NCBI GenBank assembly: GCA_937874345.1
Contig: CALNBT010000043.1
Coordinates: 1-20,548 of the forward strand
DNA length: 20,548 nt
Source of the DNA: an uncultured Prevotella sp.
GTDB taxonomy: Bacteria; Bacteroidota; Bacteroidia; Bacteroidales; Bacteroidaceae
Reading direction: 5' to 3'
Part shown: positions 7,081 to 15,417 of the stretch, piece by piece
Numbering within the stretch: position 1 is the stretch's first letter
Layout: every line of letters starts with the position of its first letter
Translations under genes and position numbers: made by a program
Notes under the pieces: model-generated
Told to the model about the DNA's origin: nothing
Seen by the model: the letters and a program-made list of their open reading frames with translations, nothing else
Databases searched by the model: none

Positions 7081-8244
7081 TTATAGGTTTTTATTCTTCT
7101 CGATGAGTTTCTTGAGTGACTCGACCGATGCCGTTGTCGTTAACCCATCTTCTGGCGTATGCAGACAATAATCAATCAACTTGTCAATCGTAGAAACGGC
7201 GACATGCATTCGGGTATCACACGATGCATAATAGATATAAACCGTTCCGTCATCATCTGCAATCCATCCGTTTGAGAACACCACATTCATGACATCACCA
7301 ACATATTCTTTCTGTTCTGGAACAAGAAAATAACCACTTGGACGCGCGATCACTTCACTCGGATCTTCAAGTGATGTCATATACATATACAAGATATACC
7401 TTAAACCGCTTGCACACGCCCTTACGCCATGTGCAAGATGCAACCACCCTGCTTGAGTCTTGAGTGGTGGAGGTCCTTCTCCATTCTTAACCTCCATCAC
7501 CGTATGATAATGACGGGGATAAATAATTTTTTCATCTTTGATTTCGGCATGGGTAATGTCATCAACCAAAGTCCAGCCAATCCCCCCTCCTCTTCCTGTT
7601 TCAATGAAACCATCTTGAGGACGAGTATAGAACGCATATCTCCCATTGACAAATACCGGATGCAACACGACATTGCGTTGTTGGTGCGCTGATTTCATAT
7701 CCGGCAAACGATCCCAGTGGATCAGATCTTTCGTACGGGCAATGGCAGCAGATGCCATGGCTGCAGATAGGTCGTAAGGATGTAAATCATCGTGACGTTC
7801 GGCACAAAACACACCATAAATCCATCCATCTTCGTGCTGTGTAAGACGCATATCATAAATATTTGTTGCTGGGACCACATCATCAGGCATGGTAATCGGA
7901 TTTTCCCAAAATCGAAAATGGTCAATCCCATTGGGACTTTCTGCAACAGCAAAAAAACTTTTGCGGTCTGCTCCTTCCACCCTGACCACCAACAGATATT
8001 TACTACCCAGCTTGATCGCCCCGGCGTTCATCGTTGCATTGATCATGATTCTTTGCATCAAGTACGGATTGTCTTTTTCATTGAAGTCGTAACGCCACTC
8101 CAATGGTGTATGCTCTGCCGTCAAGATAGGATGCTCGTATCGGGTGAAAATACCATTTCCCTGTTCAACAGGAATATTATCTTGCGCCAACAGACGCTCG
8201 TGACGAGAGCGGAGCTTGGCAAATCTTTTAATAAAATCTGTCAT
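7081..8244 (-). CDS. GH130 4-O-beta-D-mannosyl-D-glucose phosphorylase
   Basis: A 387-aa cytoplasmic phosphorylase without a signal peptide. Family members of this type split beta-1,4-mannosyl-glucose with phosphate into alpha-mannose-1-phosphate and glucose. Length and layout match the characterised B. fragilis enzyme (about 389 aa). The catalytic Asp is at the same number, Asp131 in NIYDMRLTQHEDG. Other GH130_1 landmarks are INATMNAGAI (68-77), YTRPQDGFIETGRGGGIGW and a GDVMNVVFSNGW stretch. ATG at 8244 lies 14 bases after the GH26 stop. The C-terminus is complete, so the damage to the next gene did not reach it. Its usual substrate comes from the epimerase that is broken just downstream. 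It could still use mannosyl-glucose released from glucomannan. Confidence 0.93.
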   Translation of the reverse strand: MTDFIKRFAKLRSRHERLLAQDNIPVEQGNGIFTRYEHPILTAEHTPLEWRYDFNEKDNPYLMQRIMINATMNAGAIKLGSKYLLVVRVEGADRKSFFAVAESPNGIDHFRFWENPITMPDDVVPATNIYDMRLTQHEDGWIYGVFCAERHDDLHPYDLSAAMASAAIARTKDLIHWDRLPDMKSAHQQRNVVLHPVFVNGRYAFYTRPQDGFIETGRGGGIGWTLVDDITHAEIKDEKIIYPRHYHTVMEVKNGEGPPPLKTQAGWLHLAHGVRACASGLRYILYMYMTSLEDPSEVIARPSGYFLVPEQKEYVGDVMNVVFSNGWIADDDGTVYIYYASCDTRMHVAVSTIDKLIDYCLHTPEDGLTTTASVESLKKLIEKNKNL

Positions 8245-8258
8245 ACAGAATCACATTT

Positions 8259-9323
8259 TCACTCTTTAATATCATTGACAAAAAGCGTTCGATCGAGAGA
8301 CGCAAATTTTTTGAAGTCAGGTTCTGACGGCGCTCCCGGATACGAAATATAGGTTTCCTTGTGGTTGTCCCATGCATTTCGCCAAAACAAGACATAACTG
8401 ATGGGGTACTGAGAAACAACCGGCCAGAATACTTTGGTAAACCATTGGTCATCGGGCAACTGTTGTGCGCCTGTCTCAGTGATGGCAATCAGTTTATGAT
8501 GCTTCTTTCCCAAGCTTTGCAACAAATTCAAATCTTTTCTCAAATTGCTTTGATATTTGTTGTTATCGGCCTCGAAATCATAAATGTCAATACCCAACAA
8601 ATCTACATACTGATCTCCAGGATAATATTTCATGAAATCATCATACCCGCTGTTGGGAGAATATGCCCAGACGATATTCTTCAAATGATATTCTTTTGAC
8701 AAAACATCAAACGTCAATTGATAAAGTTTCTTGATCTCTTCGGACGTACAGCTTTTTGTTCCCCACCAGAACCAGCCTCCCGACATTTCATGCCATGGTC
8801 TGAAAATGACAGGAACCAGTTTTCCATCTGCAGTTTTCAAAGATCCAATAAACTGAGCCACCTTATCGAGCCATCCTAAAAATTTATCTTGCATGATACC
8901 TTCCTTGAGAATTTCTCTCACAGGAAATCCCGATGTGTCCCAAGCTTTTTCGCCTGTCATGGGGTTATAGGGATGCCAACTCATCTCATTGATTCCTCCT
9001 CTCTCGTGTTGCTTGACGATTTCTTTACGTATCCTATCAAAAGGAACATCGTCCAGATCTCGGTCTTTACCGAGCTCGATACCTCCTAGTTCAAATCCCA
9101 TCACGGCCGGATAATCTCCAACCACTTCTTTGACGTCGCTTCTACCCTCTTCCCATTTCCAGAAATGGCCGTATACAGGATCATCCTGATGACCGATCAT
9201 CATACCAAGAGCTTGTAGTCGGTTCATTCGGGCTATTAGTTTGGAGGCCGGCGTTGCACCATGAACAAATAAGTTGCCCCCGATAGCCAACATCAAACAA
9301 ACAATTAATTTATTTATCTTCAT
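8259..9323 (-). CDS. GH26 endo-beta-1,4-mannanase (mannobiose-producing type)
   Basis: A 354-aa exported beta-mannanase. The signal peptide ends near VHGA (residues 20-23), with no lipobox cysteine, so the enzyme should be periplasmic or soluble rather than surface-anchored. GH26 signatures are IGHQDD (43-48), SWHPYNP (115-121), the acid/base Glu179 in RPWHEMSGGWFWWG and the nucleophile Glu283 in ITETGA. The size and lack of extra modules match the small Bacteroides GH26 enzymes that make mannobiose from mannan oligosaccharides. It starts 4 bases after the esterase stop and is followed closely by the GH130 gene. This indicates one operon in which its product, mannobiose, feeds the cytoplasmic steps. 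Confidence 0.93.
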   Translation of the reverse strand: MKINKLIVCLMLAIGGNLFVHGATPASKLIARMNRLQALGMMIGHQDDPVYGHFWKWEEGRSDVKEVVGDYPAVMGFELGGIELGKDRDLDDVPFDRIRKEIVKQHERGGINEMSWHPYNPMTGEKAWDTSGFPVREILKEGIMQDKFLGWLDKVAQFIGSLKTADGKLVPVIFRPWHEMSGGWFWWGTKSCTSEEIKKLYQLTFDVLSKEYHLKNIVWAYSPNSGYDDFMKYYPGDQYVDLLGIDIYDFEADNNKYQSNLRKDLNLLQSLGKKHHKLIAITETGAQQLPDDQWFTKVFWPVVSQYPISYVLFWRNAWDNHKETYISYPGAPSEPDFKKFASLDRTLFVNDIKE

Positions 9324-9327
9324 AGGA

Positions 9328-10611
9328 TCAATGATTTATTTTCATTTGCATTAATAACCAGTTTTCCCATTCGTCCCATTGTTCCTGAAACCAGTAATGG
9401 CCGGTCAACGGATAAACGCTTAATGTTTTTTGTGCATTCACCACATTATAGACGCCATATGAAGATGTTGGTGGAACGACTTCATCGTTATACCCAAACG
9501 AAAACCAACTTGGACAACTTATTCGCCGGGCAAAATTCACACCATCATAATAACGGGCACCATCGATTCGCTGTTTGCTGGGTGATGGATCCCAATAAAA
9601 GTAATGTGGCCATCCCCCCGCTACCTTGTTCAGCTCCGACTCATAATCACACATCGCATCATGCACGGCAGCCATGAAAGATATCCGTTTATCTAGCGCT
9701 GCAACAGCCAATGACAGGAAACCGCCCTGACTCGATCCGGTGACGCCAATACATTGGCCATTCCATTGGGACAACGATGCAATGTAATCGACAGCGCGTA
9801 CAGCGCCAACGACAACACGTTTATAATAGTTTTTATCAGGATTTTCGAGATTTACGTCATAATATCCATCCAATCCGCCTTTATACAATTCATCATATAC
9901 CGGTTGGGGCATCGTAACAGGTATACCATGAATGCCAATCTCTAACGTAATTGCGCCTTGAGATGCTGTCCATATATCACCTGAATAAGGTCGCACACCG
10001 GCGCCAGGAACCCTTAGCAAGGCTGGATATCGACCTTCTTTCGTTGGAACACAGAGGATACCGAAGATACGACCATTCGGGCGGTCGTTGATAAAACTCA
10101 CTTCGTAAACGTTCACATCCTTGGTAGAACAGTCGCTGAGGAAGGATAAGTGAGGATCTAAATCCAACTTTCGTGCATTGTGAAGCGCAGTTGACCAGAA
10201 CTCATCAAAATTAGCAGGACATTGGGTTGCAGGTTGAATTCGTTCGGGAGAAAATCCTACCGTACATAGACCAGCGTATTGATTTCCATTGACATGCGCG
10301 GTAACTTTTAAGCGGTAGAAGCCAGGATGGGTCAGTTTTCCCTTCCATGACATGGTTCCATCCTTTAAAATTACATTTTTCCGGACAACCGTTGGATACA
10401 TCTCGGGACCCGCTTCATAATCTACTTCAACTTGATCTACAAGGGTGCCCGAACGAAGAACCCTCACTTGAAATGAAGCTTCTTCTCCTACTTTATAATT
10501 CCAGTCCTGATGGTCGGGTGTGACAGTAACAACAATGTTTTTTCCTACAACCTGAGCAAACGCAGTTGTCAATACCCAAAAAAGAAGAAATAAGGTTAGG
10601 TATCTTTTCAT
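9328..10611 (-). CDS. CE7/AXE1-type acetyl esterase (alpha/beta hydrolase)
   Basis: A 427-aa exported esterase. The signal peptide MKRYLTLFLLFWVLTTAFAQ is followed by an Ig-like beta domain (about 25-120) and then the acetyl xylan esterase (AXE1) type alpha/beta-hydrolase. The triad can be read as Ser294 in GSSQGG, Asp376 in GYNDEVVPP and His405 in TGHYW. Characterised CE7 members remove acetyl groups from xylo-oligosaccharides or small acetylated compounds. As first gene of an operon with a mannanase, the likely role here is to strip acetyl groups from acetylated (gluco)mannan oligosaccharides so that GH26 can act; that is inference. A promoter-like pair lies about 110-140 bases upstream. 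It could instead act on acetylated xylan or another acetylated glycan. Confidence 0.85.
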   Translation of the reverse strand: MKRYLTLFLLFWVLTTAFAQVVGKNIVVTVTPDHQDWNYKVGEEASFQVRVLRSGTLVDQVEVDYEAGPEMYPTVVRKNVILKDGTMSWKGKLTHPGFYRLKVTAHVNGNQYAGLCTVGFSPERIQPATQCPANFDEFWSTALHNARKLDLDPHLSFLSDCSTKDVNVYEVSFINDRPNGRIFGILCVPTKEGRYPALLRVPGAGVRPYSGDIWTASQGAITLEIGIHGIPVTMPQPVYDELYKGGLDGYYDVNLENPDKNYYKRVVVGAVRAVDYIASLSQWNGQCIGVTGSSQGGFLSLAVAALDKRISFMAAVHDAMCDYESELNKVAGGWPHYFYWDPSPSKQRIDGARYYDGVNFARRISCPSWFSFGYNDEVVPPTSSYGVYNVVNAQKTLSVYPLTGHYWFQEQWDEWENWLLMQMKINH

Positions 10612-10719
10612 GTGTGGTGGTTCATTTAAGGTAAATCGACAAAACGAGTAAAATGCAATAAAATATCATCCACAACATTATATTGATTAAACTATCAGTC
10701 GATAAAATGTTTTCATTTG

Positions 10720-10748
10720 CAAATATAAAGCTTTTTCTGATTCATCAA
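10720..10748 (-). promoter_or_regulatory. Putative promoter of the leftward esterase-mannanase operon
   Basis: Read leftward, TTG (10748-10746), 18 intervening bases and TATATTTG (10727-10720) resemble the Bacteroidales -33/-7 promoter (TTTG and TAnnTTTG). Transcription would start near 10713 and leave a 5' leader of about 100 bases before the esterase ATG at 10611. Of the promoter-like sites in the window this has the best combination of both elements. Confidence 0.55.
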
Positions 10749-10775
10749 TAATACTTTTTTGTCATAAGCTAACAC

Positions 10776-10787
10776 TTTAACGTTAAA
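10776..10787. promoter_or_regulatory. Perfect 12-bp palindrome TTTAACGTTAAA, possible operator
   Basis: The palindrome lies 28 bases upstream of the -33-like element of the leftward operon, where an activator would bind. The centre is CG, as in many regulator half-site pairs. A near copy with one extra central T (TTTAACTGTTAAA) lies at 12094-12106 before the SusC gene, which is transcribed the other way. The regulator is unknown. Confidence 0.4.
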
Positions 10788-11065
10788 TATACACCATCGC
10801 CTAAATTTGACAAAGAAAAATTGCCCAAAAGCGTCATCCGAGGAGAAGTTTCCGTAACAACAAACAACATATTTCTGTCATTGCTCTGGTGTTGCAATTA
10901 TTTATTTTATAAGAATCTTAGGCTCATGGAACAAAGCGATCTGCGCAATCTAATTTCACTTTCTATTTACCACAGAAGGAATTGTTTATCAATTAGTTAT
11001 AATATCAATAGTATTGCCGTGCAAAATGCATGAAACTGCAGAACAATAGGGCTGATATTGAACAG

Positions 11066-11091
11066 CAAACCCGCCAGATTTGAGCGGTTTG
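11066..11091. repeat. Imperfect inverted repeat (hairpin) in the divergent region
   Basis: CAAACCCGC (11066-11074) can pair with GCGGTTTG (11084-11091) if one C bulges out, giving eight base pairs around a 9-base loop. It is the most G/C-rich pairing in this AT-rich stretch. It is not next to a gene end, so a terminator role is not obvious. Confidence 0.35.
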
Positions 11092-11098
11092 ACCATTT

Positions 11099-11141
11099 GA
11101 AGATTATTTTAAGAGGATAGATAGCCCCACCCTCAATCTTC
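11099..11141. repeat. Nested inverted repeat in the divergent region
   Basis: GAAGATT (11099-11105) pairs with AATCTTC (11135-11141). Inside it GAGG (11113-11116) pairs with CCTC (11131-11134), with a one-sided bulge. Only 7 bases separate it from the hairpin at 11066-11091. The pair could be a structured RNA leader or a remnant; function unknown. Confidence 0.3.
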
Positions 11142-11342
11142 CTTACATTATTTTATAATAACTTGCCAAAAAGGATTATTAAACCATATTCCTCGCTAAA
11201 ATGAGGAGAATCGCGTCGAAAGAACGGATTTATATCATTCAAAAAAAACACAAATCAATATTTGGTCTAATATTTTTTCACTTTGATAACAAAGTATTAC
11301 CTTCTGCTAAGAAAGTATTATATATCTGTTATAATTATTTCA

Positions 11343-11350
11343 TATCTTTG
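11343..11350 (+). promoter_or_regulatory. Promoter-like -7 box with no intact gene downstream
   Basis: TATCTTTG matches TAnnTTTG exactly, and a very AT-rich leader follows. The first open frame it could serve is the possible relic at 11485. There is no -33 TTTG, and a chance match is possible. Confidence 0.3.
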
Positions 11351-11484
11351 TATTTAACTAACAAAATAAATTCATTAACCACGAAAAATTAAAGACCGAA
11401 GTAAATATTGCTCAGCAAAAGTTTATAAATTAACAAGGGAAAGAATCACTTCAAAACATAATACACGATAAGGAAAATCATTTT

Positions 11485-11733
11485 TTGTTTGTATTCATCG
11501 CCCAGATGTCTGGAGTACATGTAGTTACCTCAACATCACTGCCTATGGTACTCAAAGAAATGGTTTATGAAGAACGCTATCACAAACCGGTAATCAAGGT
11601 TATCAATATACAGATTATCAATATCCTGACTGCAGTTGCCAAGCCTTCAACTGTCTGTCTGCATCACAAAGCAATCGGTATGGCTAACTGCAAGCCACTG
11701 ATCTTTAACTTCTTGAAACAGCACGTAAGGTGA
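11485..11733 (+). pseudogene. Possible gene relic of unknown origin
   Basis: This 82-codon open frame stands out because its base composition (by eye about 40% G+C) is much closer to the genes than to the roughly 30% flanks. The translation contains VLKEMVYEERYHKPVIKVIN and ends GMANCKPLIFNFLKQHVR. I do not recognise a family. Another frame of the same DNA (TQTGNQ-like, YQYTDYQYPDC, and beyond the stop ETARKVNDISFLLASQS) also has protein-like stretches but is broken by stops. A decayed coding segment is therefore plausible, and the true frame is uncertain. It might equally be non-coding. Confidence 0.3.
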
Positions 11734-11969
11734 ATGATATTTCGTTTCTTCTGGCATCTCAGTCAACTCGCCACGAATAGAAACCGATTATTCTGAAAAA
11801 GAGCAACGAACATATTATTTTACTTTTACCATTTACAAACCAACCATTTAATAGCAACACGCCGATGAACTTTGATAAAACAGCATGATAACCGCATTTA
11901 TGCTCTTTGAACAAGCATCGTATGTAGAAACAAAGCCCTAAAATGATATAACCCAGGCAACACAAACCC

Positions 11970-11977
11970 TACCTTTG
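11970..11977 (+). promoter_or_regulatory. Putative -7 box of the SusC/SusD operon
   Basis: TACCTTTG matches the Bacteroidales TAnnTTTG element and lies 138 bases before the SusC ATG, implying a start site near 11984. The -33 region does not fit the consensus, as is common for promoters that depend on an activator. Confidence 0.45.
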
Positions 11978-12093
11978 ATTTAGAATAATATAAAAACATC
12001 ATCTAATATTCATTTAATGCCACCGCTACTATGTTGAAATTAATACTAAAAACCGAATGATTATATTCATGTAGACCAATTCACAATGTAATG

Positions 12094-12106
12094 TTTAACT
12101 GTTAAA
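12094..12106. promoter_or_regulatory. 13-bp palindrome TTTAACTGTTAAA next to the SusC start
   Basis: Two 6-base arms, TTTAAC and GTTAAA, flank a single T. The site ends 9 bases before the SusC ATG, so it covers the ribosome-binding region and lies within the transcript if the box at 11970 is used. The arms are identical to those of the palindrome at 10776-10787 in front of the divergent operon. It could be a shared operator or a small RNA hairpin affecting translation. Confidence 0.4.
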
Positions 12107-12115
12107 TATAAATCT

Positions 12116-15100
12116 ATGAACCAAAAAAGACAAAAGGTATTGTTGTTTTTAGGGGTTTGCATTTTCTTGTTGCTGGCGTATTCTCCACAGATTCACGCCG
12201 CAGACAATGCCAACATCATGATGCAACAACAGACCAAAAAAATAACGGGTAGTGTCAATGATGCACAAGGACCAATCGTTGGTGCTACGGTACGTATAAG
12301 AGGGACTCAGGTTGCAGTCATAACGGATGTTGATGGAAAATTCTCTATCAATGCGCCACAAGGAGCAACCATGCAAGTTTCGTATGTAGGTTTCGTTGAA
12401 AAAGAATTCAGAGTTGATTCAAGGTCTAATTATGATATTACGCTTGTTCAAGACAACAATGCTTTGGAAGAGGTTGTCGTTGTTGGTTATGGTACCATGA
12501 AAAAGAGTGATGTTGCGGGTGCATCGTCAACACTTGATGAAAAGGCTCTACGCGAATTGCCTGTAACGAATATCGACCAAAGCTTCCAAGGCAAGGTTAC
12601 CGGTGTAACGGCTATCCAAACATCAGGAGCCCCTGGTTCGAGTACATCGATCCGCGTACGCGGACAAGCCACGATCAATGCTGGAGCAGAACCATTGTAC
12701 GTTATCGATGGCGTCATTGTTCAAGGAGGAGGACAGTCGGGAGCCGACTTTGGCTTAGCTGATGCATTAGGCAATGGACGTGTATCGACGATATCACCGC
12801 TATCAACCATCAACCCTGCAGATATCGTCAGCATGGAAGTATTAAAAGATGCTTCTGCCACAGCAATCTACGGTGCACAAGGTGCAAATGGTGTTGTATT
12901 GATCACAACCAAACAGGGTAAAGCCGGAGAGGCAAAGTTTACTTATAATGGTTCAGTGACGATGCAACGACAGGTTAAGCGAATAAACATGATGAACCTT
13001 CGTGAATTTGCCCAATTCTATAATGAAATGAATCAAGAAGGAGAAACATCTGTTCCAAATGAAACATACAGTGATCCTTCCATTCTGGGACTGGGAACCA
13101 ATTGGCAGGATGCCGTGTTCCGCACAGCGATGGAGCAACAACATCAAATCAGTGCAGAAGGTGGAACCGATAAGGTGAAATATTATGTTTCAGGCAACTA
13201 CATGAATCAGGATGGAACCATTATCGGAAGTAACTTTTCGCGTTACGGTTTACGAACAAACCTGGATGCTCAACTCAAAAAGTGGTTGAAACTAGGATTG
13301 AACATAGCATATTCTTCTACAAGTGAAAGTATTAAACTGGCCGATTCGGAACAAGGACTGATCAATTACTCGTTGACAACACCTCCAGATATTCAAATAT
13401 ATAATCTTGACGGATCCTATTCAAGCGTGTCGAGACAAGGATTTACAAACCCTAACCCAATTGCCATGGCGATGATGGATGACATCTTGCTGGACCGACA
13501 GAAGCTGAATGGTCGAATTTTCATGGACGTTGCACCGATTAACCACCTTAGCTGGCATACAGAATTGGGATGGGATCTAGGCTGGAGTAAAGGTGAGACC
13601 TATAAACCAATGGTACATCTAGGAACATGGGACCGTTCTCAAAACCAATCTAGATTGCAAAAGAACAGCAATACGTTTTGGTCTTTCAAAAACTATCTCA
13701 CTTACAACAACTCTTTCGGTAAAAATAACATCACGGCGATGTTGGGACAAGAAGCTTGGGAATCAAAATATGACTATGCATCTGTATACAACACACAGTT
13801 ACCAAACGATGTTGTTCATAATCCATCCTTAGGCTCAGGCGACCCAAAGATTGGTGCGGGATTTGGAAGTTCGGCAATGGCATCTTTCTTTACGCGCGAA
13901 ACATATAATTATGATGACCGCTACCTTGCAACCTACACCTTCCGTTATGATGGTAGTTCGAATTTTGGTCCAAACAAGCGTTGGGCCGGTTTCCATTCAC
14001 TTGCTGTTGCATGGAGATTCAGCAATGAGCAGTTTATCAAAGACTTGACAGGCAATTGGTTGATCAATGGCAAGTTACGTCTCGGATGGGGACAAACCGG
14101 TAATTCAAATATTGGTGGTTACAAGTGGGGATCATCCATGACCGTGATGCAAAGTGCGCTTGGCACAAGTTATCGACCATCTAACCTAAAGAACCTTGAT
14201 ATCAAGTGGGAAACACAAGAGCAGTGGAACTTAGGGCTTGACTTGGGATTCTTGAACGACCGATTGGGACTTACAGTCGATTTATACCAGAAAATGTCCA
14301 AAGACATGCTCATGCAACTGATATTACCGTCTATCATGGGAACAAGTGGCAATGCCTCTTCAGCATTAGCAGCGCCTTGGGGTAATTACGGAGATATTGA
14401 AAACAGAGGTTTGGAGATTTCTCTTTCAGTAAGACCAATCGTAAACAAAGACTTTAATTGGGACTCAAATGTTCAAATTTCTTTTAACAAGAACAAATTG
14501 AAGAACCTGTCTGGTAGTACCGCACTGGTAGGATATGGTCAATGGACAGACGTGGTTTCAAGGTCAATTCCTGGAGAATCACTTTATAACTTCTATGGTT
14601 ATGTAGTGGAAGGTATCTATAAATCATTTGATGATATCGTTAACTCTCCCGTCAACACCCTTCAACAGAACAACCCAATCATTACAAATTCTAATGGCAC
14701 GTTATCTTGGAGTAAAGACCCAACCAAATACAGTCGTACAAATACAACCTATGTAGGAGACGTAAAATTCAAAGATGTTAATGGTGATGGTGTGATTAAC
14801 GATAAGGATAAAACCAATATTGGGTCACCCATGCCAAAGTTCACATTTGGATGGAACAATACTATGCGCTATAAGAATTTTGATTTGAATGTGTTCATGA
14901 ATGGATCATATGGAAACAAACTGGGAAACTACCTGAGGATGCAACTCACGCATATGAACTCTCCTTGGACAAACCAAATGATCGAAGTAAATGACAGAAG
15001 TAAACTCACGGCAGCAGACGGAAACTTAACCGGCAATTGGTTTAACAACATTGCCAATGTTGTGGTATCAAACCCTTCTGCGGTATTACCAAGAGCATCG

Positions 15101-15397
15101 GTAAACGATCCTAACGATAACAATGCTTGGTCAACAAGATATATCGAAGATGGATCTTATCTTCGATTAAAGAGTATTACGCTAGGCTATACGTTTGACA
15201 AGAATTTAGTAAGAAAAATCGGACTTGAAAGCCTTAGGCTTACTTTGAACGCAACGAACCTCTTTACAATAACCAAATATAAGGGATATGATCCAGAAGT
15301 AGGAGTTTCGACAGCAAATCCAAATGTATATGGTCTTGATTATGGACGCTATCCTTCGCCAACCACCGTCTCATTTGGAATGAATATGTCTTTCTAA
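12116..15397 (+). CDS. SusC/RagA-family TonB-dependent outer-membrane glycan transporter
   Basis: A 1093-aa outer-membrane receptor that imports oligosaccharides captured by its SusD partner, powered by TonB. A signal peptide ends near IHA (residue 28). A carboxypeptidase-regulatory-like domain spans about 43-115 (ITGSVNDAQGPIVGATVRI). The SusC signature and TonB box is at 118-126 (EEVVVVGYG), the plug at about 137-265 (KDASATAIYGAQGANGV), then the barrel. The end, TVSFGMNMSF, has the terminal aromatic residue used for outer-membrane assembly. The length is typical. The SusD gene follows after 20 bases. Substrate cannot be read directly; the neighbouring mannanase operon suggests beta-mannan. 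The gene looks intact throughout. Confidence 0.96.
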   Translation: MNQKRQKVLLFLGVCIFLLLAYSPQIHAADNANIMMQQQTKKITGSVNDAQGPIVGATVRIRGTQVAVITDVDGKFSINAPQGATMQVSYVGFVEKEFRVDSRSNYDITLVQDNNALEEVVVVGYGTMKKSDVAGASSTLDEKALRELPVTNIDQSFQGKVTGVTAIQTSGAPGSSTSIRVRGQATINAGAEPLYVIDGVIVQGGGQSGADFGLADALGNGRVSTISPLSTINPADIVSMEVLKDASATAIYGAQGANGVVLITTKQGKAGEAKFTYNGSVTMQRQVKRINMMNLREFAQFYNEMNQEGETSVPNETYSDPSILGLGTNWQDAVFRTAMEQQHQISAEGGTDKVKYYVSGNYMNQDGTIIGSNFSRYGLRTNLDAQLKKWLKLGLNIAYSSTSESIKLADSEQGLINYSLTTPPDIQIYNLDGSYSSVSRQGFTNPNPIAMAMMDDILLDRQKLNGRIFMDVAPINHLSWHTELGWDLGWSKGETYKPMVHLGTWDRSQNQSRLQKNSNTFWSFKNYLTYNNSFGKNNITAMLGQEAWESKYDYASVYNTQLPNDVVHNPSLGSGDPKIGAGFGSSAMASFFTRETYNYDDRYLATYTFRYDGSSNFGPNKRWAGFHSLAVAWRFSNEQFIKDLTGNWLINGKLRLGWGQTGNSNIGGYKWGSSMTVMQSALGTSYRPSNLKNLDIKWETQEQWNLGLDLGFLNDRLGLTVDLYQKMSKDMLMQLILPSIMGTSGNASSALAAPWGNYGDIENRGLEISLSVRPIVNKDFNWDSNVQISFNKNKLKNLSGSTALVGYGQWTDVVSRSIPGESLYNFYGYVVEGIYKSFDDIVNSPVNTLQQNNPIITNSNGTLSWSKDPTKYSRTNTTYVGDVKFKDVNGDGVINDKDKTNIGSPMPKFTFGWNNTMRYKNFDLNVFMNGSYGNKLGNYLRMQLTHMNSPWTNQMIEVNDRSKLTAADGNLTGNWFNNIANVVVSNPSAVLPRASVNDPNDNNAWSTRYIEDGSYLRLKSITLGYTFDKNLVRKIGLESLRLTLNATNLFTITKYKGYDPEVGVSTANPNVYGLDYGRYPSPTTVSFGMNMSF

Positions 15398-15417
15398 AAA
15401 TCTAATAGAATAACGAT

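Larger units (their letters stand above)
10788..11484. other. AT-rich non-coding stretch between the divergent operons
   Basis: No convincing gene. The short open frames here (for example 10821-11033 and 11201-11392) have no recognisable domains and look random. Two imperfect hairpins lie at 11066-11091 and 11099-11141, and one promoter-like box at 11343-11350. Together with the relic at 11485-11733 and the AT-rich leader at 11734-12115, this makes up the long divergent region between the esterase and SusC genes. Confidence 0.6.
11734..12115 (+). other. AT-rich upstream/leader region of the SusC operon
   Basis: No coding frame of note in 11734-12115. The stretch contains the promoter box at 11970-11977 and the palindrome at 12094-12106 just before the SusC start, leaving a leader of about 130 bases. 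No known riboswitch is recognisable. Confidence 0.55.

Noticed and set aside
7792..8352. 186-codon open frame on the plus strand
   Set aside because: It is opposite the GH130 and GH26 genes, whose catalytic motifs and lengths are intact. The translation has no domain-like features, so it is an antisense shadow.
10802..10809. TAAATTTG, another match to the -7 consensus on the plus strand
   Set aside because: No gene follows within a sensible distance, and such matches are expected by chance in 1.5 kb of AT-rich DNA.
10821..11033. 70-codon open frame beside the leftward operon promoter
   Set aside because: No family resemblance, and base composition is like the surrounding non-coding DNA.
11201..11392. 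63-codon open frame in the divergent region
   Set aside because: Composition is rich in Lys/Ile/Phe/Tyr as expected from random AT-rich DNA, with no recognisable motif and no ribosome-binding or promoter context.
11759..11965. 68-codon minus-strand frame with hydrophobic stretches
   Set aside because: Cysteine- and aromatic-rich random-looking translation in AT-rich DNA, with no start context and no recognisable family.
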